Origin: SIG440 sp045591035
GTDB lineage: Bacteria; Bacillota; Clostridia; Monoglobales; Monoglobaceae
Direction of reading: 5' to 3'
Length of the DNA: 21,056 nucleotides
Assembly (NCBI GenBank): GCA_045591035.1
Contig: JAZNSG010000012.1
Location: 1 to 21,056, forward strand
How positions within the stretch are numbered: the stretch's first letter is position 1; every line of letters starts with the position of its first letter. Positions 1 to 5,771 of the stretch are shown piece by piece. The notes under the pieces were generated by a model. That model was not told where the DNA came from. It did not search any database and saw only the letters and a list, made by a program, of their open reading frames with translations. The position numbers were made by a program, and so were the translations under genes.

Positions 1-53
1 TGAACAGAACCAGTAAAAACGGACAATAGAAAAAAACACCCTCCTATGGTAGA
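1..53 (+). repeat. Left terminal inverted repeat of the IS
   Basis: Bases 1-40 match the reverse complement of the right end (1291-1330) at 26 of 40 positions. After four extra bases on this side, the inner block TATGGTAGA (45-53) matches perfectly. The outermost block is TGAACAGAACCA. Confidence 0.85.
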
Positions 54-76
54 ATAATATAAACTACCATAGGAGG
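40..76 (+). promoter_or_regulatory. Hairpin hiding the orfA ribosome binding site
   Basis: A perfect 13-bp inverted repeat, CCTCCTATGGTAG (40-52) and CTACCATAGGAGG (64-76), flanks an 11-base AT-rich loop. The right arm contains AGGAGG (71-76), the Shine-Dalgarno of orfA (start 83). An RNA that starts upstream would fold and mask it. A weak promoter, TAGAAA (27-32), 17 bp, TAGAAT (50-55), would start transcription near 62. RNA from that promoter would lack the left arm and keep the site free. The fold is seen in sequence; the regulatory role is inferred from analogous protection in IS10 and IS50. Confidence 0.7.
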
Positions 77-82
77 ATTTTT

Positions 83-418
83 ATGCCCAGAGAATACCGA
101 CACATTAAGGAATACGAAAAAGAATTACACAAATTAAGGACACAAGGATTAACATTAAGAGAAATTGGGGAAAAGTTGGGTTTTAACAGAGAACAAATAA
201 AAGGTTTTTTCAAACGAGAAAGAAAAAACGAACGTAAACTTGCAGCAGGTATAGCTTTAAAACGAAAAGGCAGGCCACCTAAAGATCACATCGTTTCAGA
301 GCAGGATAAAGTTACCGAACTTAAATATATCCTTGCTCGCAAAGATGCAAAAATTAAATCATTGGAAATGGAAAATGAACTGATACGGGATTTTCTCTCG
401 CTCACAGAAAGGAGGTGA
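83..418 (+). CDS. IS3-family transposase OrfA
   Basis: This is a 111-residue DNA-binding subunit of the transposase. A helix-turn-helix lies at about residues 20-48 (LTLREIGEKLGF followed by a recognition-helix-like QIKGFFKRER). A basic stretch with KRKGRPPK follows near 58-66, then a leucine-zipper-like coiled coil at about 73-105 of the kind that pairs OrfA with OrfB. The start at 83 is supported by AGGAGG at 71-76. Its TGA overlaps the GTG of orfB by four bases. Normal length for the family and apparently intact. Confidence 0.9.
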   Translation: MPREYRHIKEYEKELHKLRTQGLTLREIGEKLGFNREQIKGFFKRERKNERKLAAGIALKRKGRPPKDHIVSEQDKVTELKYILARKDAKIKSLEMENELIRDFLSLTERR

Positions 419-1269
419 GAGCAAGTGTAAAATATATGGTAATCTACCGTCATAGAGAAAAATATACAATTAGTGAAATGTGCAGGTTTTTCTCCGTTTC
501 AAGAAGTGGATATTATGCTTATGTCGCACGAATAGATATGCCTGCAAAAGATTTGGAATTGGCAAAGAAAATTAAAGAATGTCAGGAAAGGTGCGGGAAA
601 ACGTATGGCTATCGCAGAGTACATATATGGCTTGAAAGAGAGGGCATACACCATAATCCCAAAACAATCCATAGAGTGATGCAAAAATACAATCTTTTGT
701 CTGTTATTAGAAGAAAGAAGTATCGTAATTACGGAGATTATCTGCATAGATATCCTAATTTGCTAAATAGAGATTTTAAGGCAGAAAGACCAAATCAAAA
801 ATGGGTGACAGATATTTCGTATATCAAAACCCGGCAAGGAACCTTGTATTTATCTGTAATTAGAGATTTGTATGACAACAGTATTGTTGCTTACAAAACT
901 GGAACTGAACAGAATATCAATCTTGTACTTTCTACAATCAGAGAGGCAAAGAAAAAGGAAAAAGTCACTGGAGAGCTGCAACTCCACAGTGACCAAGGCT
1001 TTCAGTATACATCCCATGCGTACTTTAAGCTAACTAAATCATACAACATTACTCCGTCAATGTCAAGAAAAGGTAATCCTTATGACAATGCTTTAGCTGA
1101 AAATTTCTTTTCAATTCTCAAAACAGAGTGTATTTACAGAATTAAGCTCAAAACTTATGATGAGGCTCGCCTCATCATAGATGAATATATTCATTTCTAC
1201 AACAATGAAAGAATACAACTAAAAACAAAACTGACACCACAAGAAATGCGATGCCAGTATGTTGCTTAA
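415..1269 (+). CDS. IS3-family transposase OrfB (DDE integrase)
   Basis: This 284-residue protein is the catalytic half of the transposase. An HTH_21-like region occupies about residues 45-105. The rve integrase core follows, with the catalytic triad D133 (WVTDISYI), D193 (LHSDQGFQY) and E229 (NALAENFF), spaced 35 residues between the second D and the E as expected. The frame is -1 relative to orfA and is open upstream back to base 379, so a fused OrfAB by -1 frameshifting is possible. The start is uncertain: GTG 415 overlaps the AGGAGG at 410-415 and cannot use it normally, and the next in-frame ATG is at 436, some 20 bases after that site. No ideal slippery heptamer was seen, so coupling, frameshifting or both remain open. 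Confidence 0.9.
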   Translation: MRASVKYMVIYRHREKYTISEMCRFFSVSRSGYYAYVARIDMPAKDLELAKKIKECQERCGKTYGYRRVHIWLEREGIHHNPKTIHRVMQKYNLLSVIRRKKYRNYGDYLHRYPNLLNRDFKAERPNQKWVTDISYIKTRQGTLYLSVIRDLYDNSIVAYKTGTEQNINLVLSTIREAKKKEKVTGELQLHSDQGFQYTSHAYFKLTKSYNITPSMSRKGNPYDNALAENFFSILKTECIYRIKLKTYDEARLIIDEYIHFYNNERIQLKTKLTPQEMRCQYVA

Positions 1270-1281
1270 AATTTAATATCG

Positions 1282-1330
1282 TCTACCATAGGGGTATTTT
1301 TGTTGTGTCTGCACAAAATGGTGCAGTTCA
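1282..1330 (+). repeat. Right terminal inverted repeat of the IS
   Basis: This is the partner of the left repeat. Read on the minus strand it starts TGAACTGCACCA and ends in TATGGTAGA. The inner block CTACCATAGG (1283-1292) occurs in the same orientation at 64-73 and inverted at 43-52. This core is therefore present three times in the element and may be a transposase contact site. Confidence 0.85.
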
Positions 1331-1360
1331 TGCATCGGGAGTGTATTATTAATGTTTTAA

Positions 1361-2056
1361 TTATTTATTACTATTAGTTATACGGCACTTATACTTAACC
1401 AAAGAAAGGACCATATCCTCATTGATTTCAGCCGGAATTTCAATTTGAAAAGTATAGTTTCTTGCATCATTAGATGTTTTTTCTGCAGAGACTCCGGCAA
1501 CAACAATTTTATGTTTGTCAAATTCATCCATAAGATATTTTTGAAAGTCAGTCTCTGTAACTTCAGAAATCTGCAAGGTTTTTGCCTTCGGACTCCTTTG
1601 TCTGTGAAAATCAATATGTAAAAGGTATTGCGCGATAAGGATAACAAATGTCGCCGCAATGCCAACAACATACATCCCAGCGCCTATCGCCATACCAACA
1701 CCTGAAGTTGCCCAAATACCTGCAGCAGTTGTAAGCCCTGTTATTGTATTCCTATGTACAAAAATCATACCGGCTCCCAAAAAACCAATTCCACTGGCTA
1801 TGGTAGACGCAACACGTGAAGGGTCAAGTCGAACCTCAATATCCCCAAACATTCCATCCTTTATAACATCAAAGAATGCATACTTTGAAACAACCATAAT
1901 AAGAGCTGCTCCACAAGCAACAACAAAGTGTGTTCTTATCCCCGCCTCTTTGGAACGGTTTCGTCGTTCAAGACCGATAATAATACCGCAAATCCCGGCT
2001 ACAACAATTCTCAAAATGTAATAGAGCTGTTCATAATCCCAGAAAATATACTTCAT
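1361..2056 (-). CDS. mgtC: MgtC/SapB family membrane protein
   Basis: The 231-residue protein has an N-terminal MgtC/SapB domain of several membrane helices (about residues 10-148). It carries the family signatures GLERR (28-32), RTH (41-43), SRVASTIASGIGFLGAG (80-96) and GLTTAAGIWATSGVGMAIG (107-125). A soluble C-terminal domain of about 80 residues (150-231), plausibly ACT-like as in long MgtC proteins, follows. MgtC proteins are linked to survival in low Mg2+ or acid and to membrane ATP synthase control, but clostridial homologues are poorly characterised. The ATG has AGGAGA about ten bases upstream. The gene has its own promoter and an 85-base leader. The IS lies immediately downstream and points toward it. 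Confidence 0.88.
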   Translation of the reverse strand: MKYIFWDYEQLYYILRIVVAGICGIIIGLERRNRSKEAGIRTHFVVACGAALIMVVSKYAFFDVIKDGMFGDIEVRLDPSRVASTIASGIGFLGAGMIFVHRNTITGLTTAAGIWATSGVGMAIGAGMYVVGIAATFVILIAQYLLHIDFHRQRSPKAKTLQISEVTETDFQKYLMDEFDKHKIVVAGVSAEKTSNDARNYTFQIEIPAEINEDMVLSLVKYKCRITNSNK

Positions 2057-2147
2057 TTTTCTTCATCTCCTAATATTTATTATATAACATAGATAGTATT
2101 CGTATACATATCAATTATTCAATCGGAAATTAACCTAGTATTGAGGT

Positions 2148-2176
2148 ATTATACCACACAATGCTTTTATTGGCAA
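2148..2176 (-). promoter_or_regulatory. Sigma-A promoter of the mgtC-like gene
   Basis: On the minus strand the -35 is TTGCCA (2176-2171), the spacer is 17 bp and the -10 is TATAAT (2153-2148). Predicted transcription starts near 2141, leaving a leader of about 85 bases before the ATG at 2056. No convincing riboswitch or attenuator fold is visible in that leader. Confidence 0.75.
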
Positions 2177-2227
2177 CTTTTTTGACTGCATTATTATCAC
2201 AATTTTTACTTGCGCCGCATCCTATGT

Positions 2228-3178
2228 TTAACTTTCTAAATTACCCATAGCATAATATTCATATATTTTAATCATACCTATAGAGGTGGAATAATTAACT
2301 CTCTCTTCTGGAATTGTAATAATATTTTTTTGTGTTTTTTCTCTTAATATCATTGCCATTGCATTTTTTATCTGCTCTCTGCCACCAATAACAATGGTAT
2401 TTGTGCTATCTTTTAATATACTCAATATTTCATCACAAAGAACTACACCTATAAAGAAGCTGTATACATCTTCTTTCGATTTGTTAAAAATATCCTTTAA
2501 AATTCTTACTTTAAACAGTGCGTTATTTATGCCATTCATCTGTGCATAATCATATCCCTTTAAAAGATATGTTTTATTGATATTTCCTGCGTTTAAATCA
2601 ACTGAATCCTTTAAAATTGTATTCTGTGACAGAGCAGCAATCATTTCGCCTGTAAGCATTGTTGAAAATGAAATTATACGCCCTTTTGCATCGGTTTTAA
2701 TTACTTTTGAATGAGAGCCCGGGAGAACATAAATACAGTCTCCGTATTCGTTATTTAGTATACCAATAAGCTCTGTTTCCTCACCCCGCATCATATCGGA
2801 GGCAGAGAGGTCCTCACTTTCATACTTCACACCTCTGACAAAAACAAAAGGAATATCCGAAATTTCACTTATAGTGGTTTCATACATTGCATTGTGAAGT
2901 TCAGAGATGCCTGCCGGAGCTTTTATGTGTGGCAAGTCACAAAGACCTAATTTACTTGTTATCATCCCCGAAGCCAGAATGCGTTCAATATTTTCTTCGC
3001 TGTTTCGTGATATGAGTTCACTAATAGCGTTTTTTATTGTATCGATATACATCTTTTTATCATAAGAGGCTTTCAACACACCGATATCGCATCTTACGGT
3101 ATCTATAATCTTCCTATTTTTTAAAAGTCTCATTCTTGTGCTGGTTGTGCCACCATCTATAGTTATATATATACTCAT
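2228..3178 (-). CDS. dgoK: 2-dehydro-3-deoxygalactonokinase (DgoK)
   Basis: Phosphorylates 2-keto-3-deoxy-D-galactonate with ATP to give the 6-phospho sugar acid in the De Ley-Doudoroff (DgoD-K-A) pathway. The 316-residue protein shows the family's N-terminal phosphate loop IDGGTTSTRMRL (7-18), the MMRGEETELIG motif (129-139) and LPGSHSKVI (152-160), which corresponds to PGTHSKW in other members. Length is slightly above the usual 290-310. Its ATG overlaps the stop of the aldolase gene by four bases (ATGA, 3175-3178), indicating coupled translation. It is the last gene of the operon. I see no terminator between it and the mgtC promoter. Confidence 0.88.
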   Translation of the reverse strand: MSIYITIDGGTTSTRMRLLKNRKIIDTVRCDIGVLKASYDKKMYIDTIKNAISELISRNSEENIERILASGMITSKLGLCDLPHIKAPAGISELHNAMYETTISEISDIPFVFVRGVKYESEDLSASDMMRGEETELIGILNNEYGDCIYVLPGSHSKVIKTDAKGRIISFSTMLTGEMIAALSQNTILKDSVDLNAGNINKTYLLKGYDYAQMNGINNALFKVRILKDIFNKSKEDVYSFFIGVVLCDEILSILKDSTNTIVIGGREQIKNAMAMILREKTQKNIITIPEERVNYSTSIGMIKIYEYYAMGNLES

Positions 3179-3525
3179 TTTCCAATTTCCCTCGTATATT
3201 TTTCTGCAAGCTTGGTTAATCCCGAATAGTTTTTGGAAGCAATAAGATTTTTATCTGCAATATTTGAACCAATTCCAAATCCGCATACTCCGGCTTTTAA
3301 ATATTCAGAAATGTTTTTTTCATCTATTCCGCCAACAGCCAGAAAATCAATATGTGAAAGCGGAGCTTTGATTGCCTTTACATATTCAGAACCCATGGCT
3401 GTTACTGGAAATAACTTTACAAAATCGGCTCCGTAATTGTGCGCCTTCAGAATTTCAGTGGGAGTGAGCGCTCCCGGAATTGAAACCATGTCAAGTTCTC
3501 GGGTTTTGATTACTTTTTCCCTCAT
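3175..3525 (-). CDS. dgoA: KDPG/KDPGal-type aldolase, internally deleted
   Basis: Only 116 residues, against about 200-215 for the KDPG/KHG aldolase family. The C-terminal half is well preserved: IPGALTPTEI (16-25), the Schiff-base lysine K37 in ADFVKLFPV, AVGGID (63-68) and the phosphate-binding GFGIGSN (82-88). The first residues, MREKVIK, look like a normal family N-terminus and are preceded by a textbook site, AAGGAGGG, seven bases before the ATG. The sequence then passes directly to TRELDMVSIPG, which normally lies about 90 residues in. The barrel half carrying the equivalents of E. coli Eda Glu45, Arg49 and Thr73 is therefore missing, without any frameshift. Activity is unlikely unless a second copy exists. 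Known: Eda residues. Inferred: in-frame deletion. Confidence 0.82.
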   Translation of the reverse strand: MREKVIKTRELDMVSIPGALTPTEILKAHNYGADFVKLFPVTAMGSEYVKAIKAPLSHIDFLAVGGIDEKNISEYLKAGVCGFGIGSNIADKNLIASKNYSGLTKLAEKYTREIGK

Positions 3526-3561
3526 AGAATTGCCCTCCTTAATAAAGAATAACCACCGTAA

Positions 3562-4710
3562 TCACCATTCGCTGACAGACCCATCCTCATGATGCCATAC
3601 GGGATTTTTCCAGTTATGAGGTGTTTTATTTTCTTCAATAACCAGCTCTTTATTTACCTCTACCCCAAGTCCGGGAAGATGTGGTAAGGATATAAAACCA
3701 TCAACAAAGTTAAAGTCTTCCTTATTTTCTACATAATCAAGTACGGTTTTTCCAATGTTGTAATGGATACCCATACTCTGCTCCTGAATTATTGCATTGT
3801 AGCTTGTAGCGTCTACATTAAGGCATGCAGCAAGAGCTATCGGGCCGAGAGGACAGTGCGGCGCCAAGGCAACATCGTAGCTTTCTGCCATAGCAGCAAT
3901 CTTCTTTACCTCGGTAATTCCCCCTGCATGTGACAAGTCAGGTTGTATAACATCTACTCCTCCGGCATTAAACAAACGCTTAAAATCCCATTTTGAAAAA
4001 AGTCTTTCACCCGTCGCAATCGGGATATTACAAGTGAACGCAAGTTCTTTAAAAACCTCCATATTTTCACATAGAACAGGCTCTTCAATGAACATAGGGT
4101 CAAATTCTTCAAGTTTTTTGGCTAATATTTTCGCCATTGGTTTGTGAACCCTGCCATGAAAATCTATTGCTATGCCAAAATATTTTCCGCACTCTTCCCT
4201 TATTGCCGCCACTCTTTCAAGCACCGCATCAATTTTATCATAGCTATCAATCATCTGCAGTTCTTCTGTAGCATTCATTTTTATAGCCTTAAAACCCTCA
4301 TTTTGTTTTTCTTTAGCGGCTTTTCCAACATCTGAAGGTCTGTCTCCGCCAATCCATGAATACACCTTCATTTTATCGCGGCATCTTCCGCCCATAAGCT
4401 CATAAACAGGAACCCCAAAAAACTTTCCTTTAATATCCCATAGTGCCTGATCAATCCCTGAAATTGCACTCATTAATACACCGCCGCCTCGGTAAAAGCC
4501 AGCGCGATACATTGTTTCCCAAAGACCCTCAATCTGTGAGGGGTCTTCTCCGATTAAATAATCCTTCATCTCCTGAACGCAAGCAAGGACAGCACCGGCA
4601 TGTCCTTCAAGAACAGCTTCTCCCCAGCCTGCGAAGCCGTCATCTGTGATAATTTCAACAAACCCCCATCTCGGTCTGACAAAGTATGTATTTACTTGTG
4701 TAATTTTCAT
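3562..4710 (-). CDS. dgoD: D-galactonate dehydratase (enolase superfamily)
   Basis: Dehydrates D-galactonate to 2-keto-3-deoxy-D-galactonate. The 382-residue protein aligns by eye with E. coli DgoD along its whole length. It has the N-terminal capping domain with the signature YRAGFYRGG (68-76) and SAISGIDQALWDIKGK (81-96). The Mg2+ ligands are D183, E209 and E235 (in DFH, EEP and TGER) and the catalytic histidines are H185 and H285 (APHCPLGPIA). These fall at the same numbers as in the E. coli enzyme, making this more specific than a generic mandelate racemase call. The start has AGGAG seven bases upstream. First gene of the operon; 36 bp to the aldolase. Confidence 0.92.
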   Translation of the reverse strand: MKITQVNTYFVRPRWGFVEIITDDGFAGWGEAVLEGHAGAVLACVQEMKDYLIGEDPSQIEGLWETMYRAGFYRGGGVLMSAISGIDQALWDIKGKFFGVPVYELMGGRCRDKMKVYSWIGGDRPSDVGKAAKEKQNEGFKAIKMNATEELQMIDSYDKIDAVLERVAAIREECGKYFGIAIDFHGRVHKPMAKILAKKLEEFDPMFIEEPVLCENMEVFKELAFTCNIPIATGERLFSKWDFKRLFNAGGVDVIQPDLSHAGGITEVKKIAAMAESYDVALAPHCPLGPIALAACLNVDATSYNAIIQEQSMGIHYNIGKTVLDYVENKEDFNFVDGFISLPHLPGLGVEVNKELVIEENKTPHNWKNPVWHHEDGSVSEW

Positions 4711-4725
4711 AATATCTCTCCTATA

Positions 4726-4754
4726 TTGACTTTTTTATATAACTTCAGTATAAT
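4726..4754 (+). promoter_or_regulatory. Promoter of the AraC-family regulator
   Basis: TTGACT (4726-4731), a 17-bp spacer and TATAAT (4749-4754) form a near-consensus sigma-A promoter on the plus strand. It gives a leader of about 60 bases before the ATG at 4823. Confidence 0.7.
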
Positions 4755-4812
4755 ATAAAAAATAGGCATTTTCTTGCCATTTTTTCGCTTTATAGTGACA
4801 TTTTTTTATATA
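4727..4812 (+). promoter_or_regulatory. Direct repeats, possible operator for the AraC regulator
   Basis: TGACTTTTTTATATA (4727-4741) and TGACATTTTTTTATATA (4796-4812) are near-identical direct repeats whose starts are 69 bp apart in the divergent dgoD/regulator spacer. The first overlaps the regulator's own -35. AraC-type proteins usually bind direct repeats, so these are candidate half-sites. AT-rich sequence makes chance similarity possible. Confidence 0.4.
4752..4780 (-). promoter_or_regulatory. Candidate dgo operon promoter
   Basis: Minus-strand ATGGCA (4780-4775), a 17-bp spacer and TATATT (4757-4752) give a start near 4745. The weak -35 fits an activator-dependent promoter. Its -10 overlaps the -10 of the divergent regulator promoter. 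Confidence 0.45.
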
Positions 4813-4822
4813 GGAGAAAATT

Positions 4823-5608
4823 ATGATTGCAAAATTCGGCATTGAACGTGAGCTTGAAAATAAACTAAGTATAACAGAATATAAAAATGGGAACGGGGAT
4901 TTTCACTTTCATTCACAAATCGAAGTGTGCATGGTAAGAGAAGGTGAAATAGAGGCTGTAGTAGGCAACAAGCGCCAGCGTCTTAAATGCAACGATGTAT
5001 CGATTTCACTAAGCTATGAAACACACATGTATATTCCTATTGGCAATGCAAAATTTACTGTTCTTATTATTCCCGTTAATTTGTGCAAAGAATTTACTGA
5101 GGCTGTACACTCAAAAAACAATTCATGTCCTTTTATAAGGAAGAATGCAATAACAAAGAAAATTGCTCATTATATTGATGAAATAAAAAACGAGGAAAAC
5201 TGTTTTTTAACAAAAACAGGATATGCATACCTTATATTGGCTTTAATTTCAAAAAATCTCTCCTTTGAAAAAAGACAATACTTTTCCGACAATGACCTTT
5301 CATCAAAAACACTTATGTACATACATAATAATTTCACAAGCAGTATTACCTTATCGTCTGCTGCATCATATCTGGGATGTAATCCAAGTTATCTGTCACA
5401 GTTCTTTAAGGCAAATTTCAACATAGGCATAAAAAGATACATAAATATTGTGAGACTGAATAATGCTGTAAATCTTTTAAAAGAAAATAAGTTTTCTGTG
5501 ACATATTGTGCATTAGAAAGCGGCTTTAATTCCCTGCGTACATTTTACAGAGTATTTTATTCCGAATTTAACTGCACACCTCAGGAATACATAAAAATGC
5601 ATCAATAA
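4823..5608 (+). CDS. AraC-family transcriptional regulator
   Basis: The 261-residue protein has an N-terminal cupin-like sensor domain (about residues 20-85; FHFHSQIEVCMVREGEIEAVVG is the typical first strand set). The C-terminal AraC-type DNA-binding domain with two helix-turn-helices spans about 162-258. The first includes ITLSSAASYLGCNPSYLSQFFK and the second FSVTYCALESGFNSLRTFYRVF, ending in the usual CTPQEYI. AGGAG lies six bases before the ATG. It is transcribed away from dgoD, so it most likely senses galactonate or a pathway intermediate and controls the dgo operon. E. coli uses a GntR protein, DgoR, for this job. The ligand is inferred from context only. Confidence 0.87.
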   Translation: MIAKFGIERELENKLSITEYKNGNGDFHFHSQIEVCMVREGEIEAVVGNKRQRLKCNDVSISLSYETHMYIPIGNAKFTVLIIPVNLCKEFTEAVHSKNNSCPFIRKNAITKKIAHYIDEIKNEENCFLTKTGYAYLILALISKNLSFEKRQYFSDNDLSSKTLMYIHNNFTSSITLSSAASYLGCNPSYLSQFFKANFNIGIKRYINIVRLNNAVNLLKENKFSVTYCALESGFNSLRTFYRVFYSEFNCTPQEYIKMHQ

Positions 5609-5612
5609 AAAA

Positions 5613-5647
5613 CGAAAATTAGCCTTCAAAATGTTATCCGTCGGCTA
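5613..5647 (-). terminator. Weak candidate terminator after the GTPase-NYN gene
   Basis: On the minus strand, TAGCC (5647-5643) pairs with GGCTA (5624-5620) across an 18-base loop and is followed by the T-rich ATTTTCGTTTTTT. The stem is short. No better terminator is visible in the 163 bp between the convergent regulator and GTPase genes. Confidence 0.25.
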
Positions 5648-5771
5648 TAATCTGCAAAAAACTGCCCATCATCCAAAAGCAGACTTCCAATAAAATATTG
5701 ATGTATTTGTTTTTAGTAAAATTTGATGAAATCATTATAGCACATCATTTACATAAAAATAAGTAAATGCA

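Larger units (their letters stand above)
1..1330 (+). mobile_element. IS3-family insertion sequence, complete, 1330 bp
   Basis: The two ends form imperfect terminal inverted repeats beginning TGAAC.G.ACCA and finishing with the TG...CA dinucleotides usual in this family. Between them lie orfA (helix-turn-helix plus coiled coil) and orfB (DDE integrase) in the -1 relative frame, the standard IS3 layout. Both reading frames are intact, so the copy could be active. The left tip is the first base of the window, so the target duplication cannot be checked. The right tip is 30 bp before the stop codon of the convergent mgtC-like gene. The group within IS3 is not certain; the separate orfA/orfB and the DDE motif are compatible with the IS150 or IS3 groups. 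Confidence 0.9.

Noticed and set aside
2060..2095. Nine-codon mini reading frame in the mgtC leader
   Set aside because: No ribosome binding site and no paired attenuator structures, so no support for a leader peptide.
4765..4778. Small palindrome GGCA-N6-TGCC between the dgo and regulator promoters
   Set aside because: Four-base arms are expected by chance; the longer direct repeats are better operator candidates.
5746..5769. Perfect 7-bp inverted repeat CATTTAC/GTAAATG after the GTPase-NYN gene
   Set aside because: The stem is AT-rich with a ten-base loop and no T-run follows on either strand, so it does not qualify as a terminator.
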